Notes under the pieces: model-generated | What the model saw: only the letters and a program-made list of their open reading frames with translations | Databases searched by the model: none | What the model was told of the DNA's origin: nothing | Source of the DNA: Mucinivorans sp036654415 | GTDB lineage: Bacteria > Bacteroidota > Bacteroidia > Bacteroidales > Rikenellaceae | Direction of reading: 5' to 3' | NCBI GenBank assembly: GCA_036654415.1 | Contig: JAVVSB010000030.1 | Location: 1 to 25,342, forward strand | Length of the DNA stretch: 25,342 nt | Shown: positions 7,204 through 14,536 of the stretch, piece by piece | Layout: every line of letters starts with the position of its first letter | Numbering within the stretch: the stretch's first letter is position 1 | Program-made: the position numbers and the translations under genes

Positions 7204-8397
7204 CTACTTGCCCTGCATGGAGAGGTACATCTCAATGTCTTTGTCACCACGACCCGAAAGGTTAATCACCACAACGGTCTCGGGGGTCAACTTCTCCTTG
7301 ATTTTCTCCAACACGGCCAAGGCATGAGCACTCTCTAAGGCAGGGATAATACCCTCTAAACGGGTGAGCTCCATGGCTGCGCGAATGGCCTCATCATCAT
7401 TGATAGAGATGGCTTGCATACGACCAATATGCGAGAGATGCGCCGCCAAAGGCCCCACACCTGGGTAGTCTAGGCCAGCCGAAAGCGAATAGGGCTCCAT
7501 CACTTGGTCTTTGTCGTCCAGCAGAACCATGGTACGCGAGCCATGCAGCACAGCAGGACGGCCCACGGTCATGGTGGCTGCGGTCTTACCAGTCTGACTA
7601 CCCATACCCCCAGCCTCGGCAGCTATAAGCTGTACTTTGGGAGAATCTATAAAGTGGTAGAAGGCTCCCATGGCGTTGCTGCCACCACCGATACAGGCCA
7701 CAACGTAATCGGGCTCCTCGCGCCCCTCTTTTTCGAGTAACTGAGCCCGTATTTCGGCCGAAATTACACTCTGGAAATCGGCCACCATAGCTGGATAGGG
7801 GTGAGGTCCTACGGCCGAACCAATTAAATAGTAGGACGAAGTATCAGAACACCATACCGACAAAGCCTCATCAACAGCGTTGGCCAAAGTGGCCGACCCT
7901 GTGGTCACGGAGATAACCTTAGCCCCCAACATCTCCATACGGCGAACATTACTCTTTTGGCGTTCAATGTCCACCGCACCCATATAAATATCGCACTCCA
8001 ACCCCAAAAATGCACAAACCGTAGCCGTGGCCACACCGTGCGACCCTGCACCCGTCTCGGCTATAATCTTGGTCTTGCCAATATGTTTGGCCAAAAGAAT
8101 CTGACCCAAGGTGTTATTTATCTTGTGCGAACCTGTAAAATTAAGGTCCTCGCGCTTAAGGTAGACCTTAGCTCCATATTTGTTGGAAAGATGGGCAGAG
8201 TGGTAAAGAGGTGAAGGACGACCCACATAATCCTTGAGCAGGGCATTATACTCCTGCCGAAAAGCCTTACTCTGAGCGTAAGTGTGGTAAGATTCTGTTA
8301 ATTCGGCTATGCTTTTTTCCAACATCTTGGGGATAAATACACCCCCAAATTCACCGTAAAAACCCGTTTCTGATACTGTCTTGTTACTTGTTTTCAT
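7204..8397 (-). CDS. trpB: Tryptophan synthase beta chain
   Basis: Condenses indole with serine to tryptophan, using PLP. The 397 residues show the TrpB1 features: GEFGGVFIP at the start, PLP-binding Lys92 in FTGSHKINN, ETGAGSHGVATAT, the phosphate-binding CIGGGSNAMG, and a C-terminal NLSGRGDKD. No trpA or other trp gene adjoins it; the gene stands alone between two terminators. It is preceded by a leader ORF with three Trp codons and an attenuator hairpin, so transcription should rise when charged tRNA-Trp is scarce. Confidence 0.97.
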   Translation of the reverse strand: MKTSNKTVSETGFYGEFGGVFIPKMLEKSIAELTESYHTYAQSKAFRQEYNALLKDYVGRPSPLYHSAHLSNKYGAKVYLKREDLNFTGSHKINNTLGQILLAKHIGKTKIIAETGAGSHGVATATVCAFLGLECDIYMGAVDIERQKSNVRRMEMLGAKVISVTTGSATLANAVDEALSVWCSDTSSYYLIGSAVGPHPYPAMVADFQSVISAEIRAQLLEKEGREEPDYVVACIGGGSNAMGAFYHFIDSPKVQLIAAEAGGMGSQTGKTAATMTVGRPAVLHGSRTMVLLDDKDQVMEPYSLSAGLDYPGVGPLAAHLSHIGRMQAISINDDEAIRAAMELTRLEGIIPALESAHALAVLEKIKEKLTPETVVVINLSGRGDKDIEMYLSMQGK

Positions 8398-8426
8398 TGT
8401 TTTATTGTTTTTGTTAAAAAATTGTC

Positions 8427-8463
8427 ATAAAAAAAGGTCTATCGTGAGTTCACGATAGACCTT
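8427..8463 (-). terminator. Attenuator terminator upstream of trpB
   Basis: A perfect 14-bp inverted repeat (8434-8447 and 8450-8463, arm AAGGTCTATCGTGA) is followed on the minus strand by a T run and lies 36 bases before the trpB start. Its position after the leader ORF and before the structural gene marks it as the attenuator. GTGAGT at 8505-8510 (minus) can pair with ACTCAC at 8444-8449 (minus), an antiterminator candidate. Confidence 0.85.
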
Positions 8464-8483
8464 CCGTATAAAAGTTATAATAA

Positions 8484-8564
8484 CTATTGGAAAAGAGGAA
8501 TCTGACTCACACTATATTTAATAGAGCAAGGCCACCACCAATTGTTATTTAATAATTGTTTCAC
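8484..8564 (-). CDS. trpL: trp leader peptide with three consecutive Trp codons
   Basis: A 26-codon ORF begins with GTG (no ATG is available) and reads MKQLLNNNWWWPCSIK..., ending with TAG at 8484. The three tandem TGG codons are at 8532-8540. It lies between a TACCTTTG promoter box and a strong terminator hairpin upstream of trpB, the arrangement of ribosome-mediated attenuation. A ribosome stalled at the Trp codons would leave 8505-8516 free to pair with the hairpin; one that reaches the stop would tend to block that pairing. The start codon choice is inferred. Confidence 0.8.
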   Translation of the reverse strand: MKQLLNNNWWWPCSIKYSVSQIPLFQ

Positions 8565-8583
8565 TTCTGTCTGTTTTACGCCC

Positions 8584-8591
8584 CAAAGGTA
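8584..8591 (-). promoter_or_regulatory. -7 promoter box of the trpL-trpB transcript
   Basis: TACCTTTG on the minus strand fits TAnnTTTG. It ends 19 bases before the leader GTG, giving a leader RNA of about 180 bases ahead of trpB. Confidence 0.65.
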
Positions 8592-8616
8592 AAATAAATT
8601 TTCTAGGCCACCAAAT

Positions 8617-8970
8617 TTATTTTATAATTTGGTTGGTTGCTGTGTCGGGGAAAACCACCCAAGGGGTAAATGTCTTGGCCTCCTGGAAATCCATCAAGGC
8701 ATACGAGATGATAATAACCACGTCACCCACACTCACCAAACGAGCCGCTGCTCCATTGACACACACCTGCCCAGAACCTCGCTCTCCCTTGATGATATAG
8801 GTCTCGAAACGAGCCCCATTATTGTTGTTTACGATGGCCACCTTTTCACCAGCAATCATATTGGCAGCCTCAAGAAGAGCCTCGTCAATGGTCACCGAAC
8901 CAACGTAGTTAAGGTCGGCCTGAGTGACACTGGCACGATGAATCTTTGATTTTAAAACCTCTATTTGCAT
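8617..8970 (-). CDS. panD: Aspartate 1-decarboxylase proenzyme
   Basis: Makes beta-alanine from aspartate for pantothenate. The 117-residue proenzyme has the self-cleavage site Gly24-Ser25 in NYVGSVTID; Ser25 becomes the pyruvoyl cofactor. The downstream motif VNGAAARLV is also present. Length is normal (E. coli 126). It overlaps the panC end by 10 bases, so panC and panD are co-translated; PanD supplies the beta-alanine that PanC uses. Confidence 0.96.
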   Translation of the reverse strand: MQIEVLKSKIHRASVTQADLNYVGSVTIDEALLEAANMIAGEKVAIVNNNNGARFETYIIKGERGSGQVCVNGAAARLVSVGDVVIIISYALMDFQEAKTFTPWVVFPDTATNQIIK

Positions 8971-9785
8971 TGCATATTATCTATTAAACGAATTTTACCA
9001 CAGTGCACGGCTGCACAAATTTGGCTATTACTGTCTGCTTGGTCAGCTTTAAGCAAAGTTTTTCTATCTACAATCTCAATATACTCCACACGCAACTCCC
9101 CGCCACGGTTAATCTGCTCGGCACCCCAAGCTTCCACCTGACGTGCTGGTCCACCCAGAGCACTCATCTTGGTGAGCACACTGAATATGGTGGTCGCATT
9201 TTGGCGTTGCTGCTCCGTAAGTAGCGCGTTACGCGAACTAAGAGCCAAACCGCTTTGAGCACGCACTATGGGGCAACCCACCACCTCGACAGGATACCCA
9301 CCCTGGAGAACCATAGAGCGGATGATGGCGAGTTGCTGAAAATCCTTTTCACCAAAATAGGCTTTTGTAGGTTTTACTATCTCCAACAGACGGCTCACCA
9401 CCTGAGACACACCAGCAAAATGGCCTGGACGCGCAGCCCCCTCCATCACTTTATCCAAGTTGCCGAAGTCAAAACTACGACCCTGATAACCCTCGGGATA
9501 GACCTCCGCAGGGGTGGGGGCAAAAATAATACCAACACCCGAAGGTTCCAGCAGAGCGCAATCGGCATCCAATGTGCGTGGATAGCGTTCCAAATCTTTT
9601 GGGTCGTTAAACTGGGTGGGGTTGACAAAAATGGTCACCACCACGTGGTTACACTCAGCAACAGCCCTACTTACTAGAGATAGATGCCCTTGGTGTAGAG
9701 CCCCCATTGTGGGCACTAAAGCTATTGTGCCTGTGCATTTTACGAGCTCTTCTTGCAGCTCATTTACTGTGTTAATCACTTTCAT
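8961..9785 (-). CDS. panC: Pantothenate synthetase
   Basis: ATP-dependent joining of pantoate and beta-alanine. The 274 residues show the nucleotidyltransferase motif PTMGALHQGH at 25-34 (HxGH with His31 and His34), VVTIFVNPTQF, YFGEKDFQQL and the KMSKS-like SSRNALL. The start at 9785 gives the usual PanC N-terminus. A TAACTTTG promoter box ends only 8 bases before this ATG, so the mRNA may be leaderless or nearly so. The gene overlaps panD. Confidence 0.96.
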   Translation of the reverse strand: MKVINTVNELQEELVKCTGTIALVPTMGALHQGHLSLVSRAVAECNHVVVTIFVNPTQFNDPKDLERYPRTLDADCALLEPSGVGIIFAPTPAEVYPEGYQGRSFDFGNLDKVMEGAARPGHFAGVSQVVSRLLEIVKPTKAYFGEKDFQQLAIIRSMVLQGGYPVEVVGCPIVRAQSGLALSSRNALLTEQQRQNATTIFSVLTKMSALGGPARQVEAWGAEQINRGGELRVEYIEIVDRKTLLKADQADSNSQICAAVHCGKIRLIDNMQCK

Positions 9786-9793
9786 AATGGGCG

Positions 9794-9801
9794 CAAAGTT
9801 A
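9794..9801 (-). promoter_or_regulatory. -7 promoter box of panC-panD, next to the start codon
   Basis: TAACTTTG on the minus strand fits TAnnTTTG. Only eight bases (CGCCCATT) separate it from the panC ATG, which predicts a 5' leader of about 0-4 bases. Confidence 0.5.
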
Positions 9802-9849
9802 GATTCTTTAGTTTAGATATAAAAATAAAAATTAAGAAATAACGATAAA

Positions 9850-9888
9850 AGCATGAGCAGAACCTATCCTGTGGGATAAATCCTGCTC
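9850..9888 (-). terminator. Probable terminator of the PepSY-like gene
   Basis: GAGCAG...TATCC pairs with GGATA...CTGCTC around a CACA loop with an internal mismatch loop. ATGCTTTTAT follows on the minus strand. The T tract is short, so confidence is moderate. Confidence 0.55.
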
Positions 9889-9918
9889 AAAATAGTCTAA
9901 AATCCGCCCCATAGGGGA

Positions 9919-10359
9919 CTAATCATCGATACCCACAAACAGTTGAGCGGCATTAAATTCTAACTCTATCTGGTTGGAAAGCTTTACTTGGTAGCCCCCA
10001 GAGCTCTCGCGTTCAATTTTGACCATCTTTAGCTCGGGATAGGTGGTGACGACATAAGTGGCTATTTTGGCTGGCACCATCCCCTTGGGCAGTGCATTGG
10101 GTTGACAATCAACCTCCTTCCAGAGCCCTTTGCCGTCGAACTCCACACTAGAGCCATTGACAAAGACCACCTTATACTCTTTATCCAGAATCTCGTTATC
10201 GAATGTGGCACGAAGAGGCTTGGTTTGAGAGAAATACGTTTTAATAAAATTCTGAGAGAGCTCAGGTAACTTATTGAGCTCAATGGGTCGGGCGGTCGAG
10301 GCCATAGACTGACTTTGCAAAGCAAACAGAGACAGGATGGCCAACAGTAATTTTTTCAT
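9919..10359 (-). CDS. Exported PepSY-like (beta-lactamase-inhibitor-like) protein
   Basis: The 146-residue protein starts with a signal peptide (MKKLLLAILSLFALQSQSMA). The mature part contains two similar alpha-beta units: LPELSQNFIKTYF...YKVVFVNGSSVEFDGKGLWKEVD and VPAKIATYVVTTYPELKMVKIERESSGGYQVKLSNQIELEFN. This is the pattern of the Bacteroidetes PepSY_like family (PF11396), periplasmic proteins of unknown role. The start at 10359 is preferred over an in-frame ATG at 10515, which would bury the signal peptide and overlap the upstream gene. A strong sigma-54-type promoter ends 45 bases upstream. Confidence 0.85.
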   Translation of the reverse strand: MKKLLLAILSLFALQSQSMASTARPIELNKLPELSQNFIKTYFSQTKPLRATFDNEILDKEYKVVFVNGSSVEFDGKGLWKEVDCQPNALPKGMVPAKIATYVVTTYPELKMVKIERESSGGYQVKLSNQIELEFNAAQLFVGIDD

Positions 10360-10404
10360 GATTTTGAGTGTTTTTATAAGCGTTATATCTAACGTAGTAG
10401 ACAA

Positions 10405-10419
10405 GCAATTATTGTGCCT
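10405..10419 (-). promoter_or_regulatory. Sigma-54-type promoter of the PepSY-like gene
   Basis: AGGCACAATAATTGC on the minus strand matches TGGCACR-N4-TTGC at all positions but the first, with correct GG/GC spacing, and is followed by TTG. It ends 45 bases before the start codon, so the leader would be about 33 bases. Confidence 0.65.
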
Positions 10420-10450
10420 AAAACAACTGTCTAAAAACACTATTTTTATA

Positions 10451-12046
10451 TCATAAACTTTCGCACGCAGCCTTAACCTGCTCCATAAGCCATTTGGGTG
10501 TTGAAGTGGCTCCACAGATGCCTATCTTTTGACACCCCACCATCCACTGAGGGTCAATCTCTGAGGCCTCCTCCACCATATAGGTGCGCGAGTTGACCTG
10601 CCTACAGACCTCAAAAAGGGCTCCTCCGTTGGAGCTCTTGCGACCACTGACAAAGAGGATAACATCAAAACGGGCGGCAAAGGCACGAAGATGGGGCGTG
10701 CGACCTGACACTTGGCGGCAGATGGTGTCATCGATGGTGACAGTCTCGGGGTTGAGGGCTCGCTCCTGGATAAGAAGCTTAACCCGCCTAAAGAGCTCCA
10801 AGGACTGGGTGGTCTGAGAAAGTAGATATATGGGGCGGGTGAAGTCTATCTGAGAAATTTCGTCCTGGCTCTCTACTATTATGGCATCAAGGCCAATCTG
10901 CCCCGCAAGCCCCACAATTTCGGCATGGCCACGCTTGCCAAGGATAACAACCTGCCCATGGCACTGCTGCATCTTCTCCCAAGCTGTACGCACCCTCTTT
11001 TGAAGGTGAGCCACCACAGGGCAGGTGGCATCGACCACCTTGAGGTGCAACTGAGCGGCAGTGGCGTAGGTGGAGGGCGGTTCGCCATGGGCACGAATAA
11101 GCAGGCTATCGGTGATGGTGGATAGGTGCTCATGAGAGACTGTCCTGAGACCCATCTGTTCTAGACGATTCATCTCTAAACGGTTATGGACAATATCGCC
11201 CAATGAGCTAGCACTGTGCTCCTCAAGTAAAAGTTTCTCGGCAATTTCAATGGCGTGGACCACCCCAAAACAGAAACCCGAATGGGGGTCAATCTCGATA
11301 GTGCGGCGACGAAGACGCGTCTTATCGAGGTTGCCTGGCATGGCATCGGCCTGGAAATCAGGTTCTACAAAACATATCTTGCCACCAAGCGAAAAACTGA
11401 GGTAGGTGATGGGGAGTCCCTCGCCCAAGAAACGTTGCTCGTAGGTGGTCTTGATGGCCAGGCGTGGGTCAAACGCTGGGCTGTGGTAAATATCGGCATT
11501 ACAAACCAATGGCTCTATGCCATTGGCCACAAGCACCGCTTTAGTATATTCGTGCAGATGGAGACTGTCGGTCTTGAGGTGAATCACCCCACCTGGGCAG
11601 ACCATCTTGGCGTATTGAGCCAAAAAACCAGAGCTGGTCATACGTTTGCTTGCTCTATCTTTGCTCAGTTGCGGGTCGGGAAAGGTAATCCATATTTCCG
11701 AGACCTCGCCTGGGGCAAAAAAAGAGTCGATAAATTCAATTCTGCAACGTAGAAAAGCTGCATTGTCTAATCCCTGTTCCTGAGCAGTTTTGGCTCCACG
11801 CCACATACGAGCCCCCTTAATATCGACCCCGATAAAATTCTGCTGTGGATTCATCTGGGCCAGTGCCACCGTGTATTCGCCACGTCCACACCCCAACTCC
11901 AGCACTATAGGTTGCTCATTACCAAAAAATTCGTTCCAGTGGCCACGCATGGGGTGAACACAACGAAAGTAGTCCTGAAAGTCGGGTTGAACCATGTGAG
12001 GAAAAGTTAAGTTCTCCTGAAAACGTTTGAATTTATTTTTGCCCAT
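10451..12046 (-). CDS. trmB-ispH: Fusion of tRNA (m7G46) methyltransferase TrmB and IspH (HMBPP reductase)
   Basis: A single 531-residue frame holds two enzymes. Residues 1 to about 221 are TrmB: the Bacteroidetes-type start MGKNKFKRF, SAM motif VLELGCGRGEYT (48-59), VDIKGAR (74-80) and WITFPDPQ (119-126). After a linker (222-247), residues 248-531 are IspH, which makes IPP and DMAPP from HMBPP at the end of the MEP pathway: the three Fe-S cysteines are Cys259 (SGFCFGV), Cys342 (DATCPVV) and Cys443 (DDTICRQ), with Glu376 in GHAEIVG and Ser471-Ser472-Asn473. Both halves look complete. Met236 could allow separate internal initiation of IspH. The gene diverges from asnS with facing promoter boxes. 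Confidence 0.92.
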   Translation of the reverse strand: MGKNKFKRFQENLTFPHMVQPDFQDYFRCVHPMRGHWNEFFGNEQPIVLELGCGRGEYTVALAQMNPQQNFIGVDIKGARMWRGAKTAQEQGLDNAAFLRCRIEFIDSFFAPGEVSEIWITFPDPQLSKDRASKRMTSSGFLAQYAKMVCPGGVIHLKTDSLHLHEYTKAVLVANGIEPLVCNADIYHSPAFDPRLAIKTTYEQRFLGEGLPITYLSFSLGGKICFVEPDFQADAMPGNLDKTRLRRRTIEIDPHSGFCFGVVHAIEIAEKLLLEEHSASSLGDIVHNRLEMNRLEQMGLRTVSHEHLSTITDSLLIRAHGEPPSTYATAAQLHLKVVDATCPVVAHLQKRVRTAWEKMQQCHGQVVILGKRGHAEIVGLAGQIGLDAIIVESQDEISQIDFTRPIYLLSQTTQSLELFRRVKLLIQERALNPETVTIDDTICRQVSGRTPHLRAFAARFDVILFVSGRKSSNGGALFEVCRQVNSRTYMVEEASEIDPQWMVGCQKIGICGATSTPKWLMEQVKAACESL

Positions 12047-12068
12047 AATTTTCTATAATAACAGTGGA

Positions 12069-12076
12069 CAAATGTA
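12069..12076 (-). promoter_or_regulatory. -7 promoter box of trmB-ispH
   Basis: TACATTTG on the minus strand fits TAnnTTTG and ends 22 bases before the start. TTG 22 bases further upstream could be the -33 element; it would overlap the asnS -7 box. Confidence 0.5.
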
Positions 12077-12090
12077 CCAAAAAAAATTCG

Positions 12091-12098
12091 TATCTTTG
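12091..12098 (+). promoter_or_regulatory. -7 promoter box of asnS
   Basis: TATCTTTG followed by CAAG fits TAnnTTTG and ends 31 bases before the chosen asnS start. It lies inside the in-frame 5' extension of the ORF, which argues against a start at 12064. Confidence 0.6.
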
Positions 12099-12129
12099 CA
12101 AGTTGTATGCTATAAAATCAATTAAACAA

Positions 12130-13521
12130 ATGATACAAAGAGAAAAAGTTGCGGCTCTGCTTGGCAGCACTCAGACCCCTCGCACAGTATTGGCCAAGGG
12201 GTGGGTACGCACTAAACGTGGTAATAAATCGGTGGCTTTTATCGCCCTAAATGACGGTTCGACCATTAATAATATACAAGTGGTGGTGGAGGTTGACAAG
12301 TTCGACGAGCAACTACTACGCAACATCACAACTGGAGCTTCAATAGCCGTAACGGGCGAGCTGGTGGCCTCGATAGCCGTTGGACAGCCAGTCGAAATTC
12401 AGGCCCACTCCATAGAGCTCTACGGCAAGGCCGACCCCGAAACATACCCGCTTCAGAAAAAAGGGCACACACTGGAGTTCCTACGCGAAATTGCGCACCT
12501 ACGTCCACGTACCAACACCTTTGGGGCGGTGCTTCGTATCCGCCACGCCATGGCCTATGCAATCCACAAATACTTCAACGACCGCGGTTTTTACTACTGG
12601 AATTCGCCAATCATCACGGCCAGCGATGCCGAAGGGGCGGGAGCTATGTTCTCGGTGTCAGCCTTGGATATGAACTGCCCACCACGCACCAAAGATGGAG
12701 CAGTGGACTACTCACAGGACTTTTTTGCACGCCACACCAACCTCACAGTCTCAGGACAGCTGGAGGGTGAACTAGGAGCCATGGCTCTAGGCGAGGTCTA
12801 CACCTTTGGCCCCACGTTCCGTGCCGAGAACTCCAACACCCCACGTCACCTGGCCGAGTTTTGGATGGTGGAGCCCGAAATGGCCTTCTACGACCTAGAC
12901 GACAACATGGACTTGGCCGAGGATTTTTTGAAGTATTTGGTCAGCTATGCCTTGGAAAATTGTAAAGATGACCTGGCCTTCCTTGAGAAGATGTACGACA
13001 AGGAGCTCACCGAGCGGTTACGCTTTGTGGTATCGCAAAAATTTATCCGTCTGGAATATACCCAGGGGGTAAAAATATTGATGGAGAGTGGCGAAAAATT
13101 TGAATACCCCGTGAGTTGGGGGGCCGACCTTCAGAGCGAACATGAACGCTACTTGGTGGAGAAACATTTCAAATGCCCAGTGATGATGACAGGCTACCCC
13201 AAGGAGATAAAATCATTCTACATGAAGCTCAACGAAGATGGCAAAACTGTGCGTGGCATGGACGTGCTATTCCCAAAAATTGGAGAAATCATAGGCGGCT
13301 CGGAGCGTGAATCGGACTTAGATAAGCTACTGGAACGTATGCACGAAATTGGCATCCCCGAAAAAGATATGGATTGGTACCTGGATACCCGCCGTTTTGG
13401 AACAGCCCCACACAGTGGTTTTGGACTTGGTTTTGAACGTCTGGTGCTATTTGTCACTGGCATGAGTAACATTAGGGACGTGATTCCTTTCCCTCGTACT
13501 CCACGTAGCGCAGAGTTTTAG
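12130..13521 (+). CDS. asnS: Asparaginyl-tRNA synthetase
   Basis: Charges tRNA-Asn; class IIb synthetase. The start at 12130 (MIQREKVAALLG) gives 463 residues, the usual length. The OB-fold anticodon domain (about 15-110) includes KGWVRTKRGNKSVAFIALNDGS. The catalytic core has FRAENSNTPRHLAEFWMVEPEMAF (motif 2 region) and GFGLGFERLVLFVTG plus NIRDVIPFPRTP (motif 3), the pattern that separates AsnS from AspS. A 22-codon upstream extension contains the promoter box and is rejected. A strong hairpin follows. Confidence 0.96.
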   Translation: MIQREKVAALLGSTQTPRTVLAKGWVRTKRGNKSVAFIALNDGSTINNIQVVVEVDKFDEQLLRNITTGASIAVTGELVASIAVGQPVEIQAHSIELYGKADPETYPLQKKGHTLEFLREIAHLRPRTNTFGAVLRIRHAMAYAIHKYFNDRGFYYWNSPIITASDAEGAGAMFSVSALDMNCPPRTKDGAVDYSQDFFARHTNLTVSGQLEGELGAMALGEVYTFGPTFRAENSNTPRHLAEFWMVEPEMAFYDLDDNMDLAEDFLKYLVSYALENCKDDLAFLEKMYDKELTERLRFVVSQKFIRLEYTQGVKILMESGEKFEYPVSWGADLQSEHERYLVEKHFKCPVMMTGYPKEIKSFYMKLNEDGKTVRGMDVLFPKIGEIIGGSERESDLDKLLERMHEIGIPEKDMDWYLDTRRFGTAPHSGFGLGFERLVLFVTGMSNIRDVIPFPRTPRSAEF

Positions 13522-13534
13522 ATAACCTTACTAC

Positions 13535-13583
13535 AAAAAACAGCGGGCCCCCTACTTGTACAGTAGGGGGCCCGCTTTAATTT
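13535..13583. terminator. Bidirectional terminator between asnS and mdh
   Basis: A perfect 13-bp GC-rich stem (GCGGGCCCCCTAC at 13543-13555 and its inverse at 13563-13575, loop TTGTACA) is flanked by six A on the left and TTTAATTTTA on the right. It can stop transcripts from asnS on the plus strand and from mdh on the minus strand. Confidence 0.9.
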
Positions 13584-13589
13584 TATGTT

Positions 13590-14531
13590 TTATAGAGCTT
13601 TAATCTCTTTGAGTACAGCATTGGTGGTGCGAACGGCAGTGGCCGATTTAGCAAAGGCTGCAGCCTCGTCAGCGGTAAGGTCGAGTTGAAGAACTTTTTC
13701 AACACCATTTTTGCCGATAACGGCTGGAACACCTATGCAGATGTCATTTTGGCCATATTCACCCTCAAGGTAGCAGCACGAAGCAACAACCTTCTTTTGG
13801 TCCTTAACAATAGACTCAACTACATAAGCTGCAGCAGCTCCTGGAGCATACCAAGCCGAAGTCCCAAGTAGTTTAGTAAGGGTGGCCCCACCAACCATTG
13901 TGTCGGCTACAACGCCATCAAGAACCTCCTTCGAGGCGCATTTGCAAACAGGAATACCTTTGTAAGTGGCCTTTGAAATCATAGGAATCATGGTGGTGTC
14001 ACCGTGTCCGCCAATAACCATAGCCTCTACTTCGTTGGAGTTAACAGCCAGAGCCTTGCTCAAATAACATTTGAAACGAGCTGTGTCCAACGCGCCACCC
14101 ATACCAAAGATACGATTTTTGGGCAGCCCAGTGGCCTTAAGAGCCAAGTAGGTCATTGTATCCATTGGGTTAGAGACAATAAGGATAATGGCCTTGGGCG
14201 AATGTTTTAAAATTTCGGTCACTACATTCTTAACAATACCAGCATTGGTGCCGATAAGTTCCTCACGGGTCATACCAGGTTTACGAGGGATACCAGAGGT
14301 GATAACCACTACATCAGAGTTGGCCGTAGCTTCGTAATTGTTAGTCACACCAACCAATTTGGTATCGAAATCCAACAGCGTAGCTGTCTGGAATATATCG
14401 AGCATTTTGCCTTCAGCAAAGCCCTCTTTGATGTCCAGAAGGACAACTTCGTTAGCCGTTTCACGTGCGGCGAGCACATTGGCGCACGTTGCTCCAACGT
14501 TTCCTGCGCCTACTACTGTAACTTTTGACAT
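13590..14531 (-). CDS. mdh: Malate dehydrogenase (LDH-like type)
   Basis: Interconverts malate and oxaloacetate with NAD. The 313 residues have the dinucleotide motif VGAGNVGATC (7-16), Asp33 in LLDIKEG for NAD specificity, substrate-binding Arg83 and Arg89 in GIPRKPGMTREEL, Asp149/Arg152 in LDTARF and catalytic His176 in GGHGDTT. Arg rather than Gln at position 83 favours malate over lactate. It is the last gene of gcvH-ndh-mdh, 5 bases after ndh, and ends at a shared terminator. Confidence 0.95.
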   Translation of the reverse strand: MSKVTVVGAGNVGATCANVLAARETANEVVLLDIKEGFAEGKMLDIFQTATLLDFDTKLVGVTNNYEATANSDVVVITSGIPRKPGMTREELIGTNAGIVKNVVTEILKHSPKAIILIVSNPMDTMTYLALKATGLPKNRIFGMGGALDTARFKCYLSKALAVNSNEVEAMVIGGHGDTTMIPMISKATYKGIPVCKCASKEVLDGVVADTMVGGATLTKLLGTSAWYAPGAAAAYVVESIVKDQKKVVASCCYLEGEYGQNDICIGVPAVIGKNGVEKVLQLDLTADEAAAFAKSATAVRTTNAVLKEIKAL

Positions 14532-14536
14532 TTTTT

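Noticed and set aside
12064..12129. Upstream ATG that would extend AsnS by 22 residues
   Set aside because: The -7 promoter box lies inside the extension and the AsnS N-terminus fits the later start.
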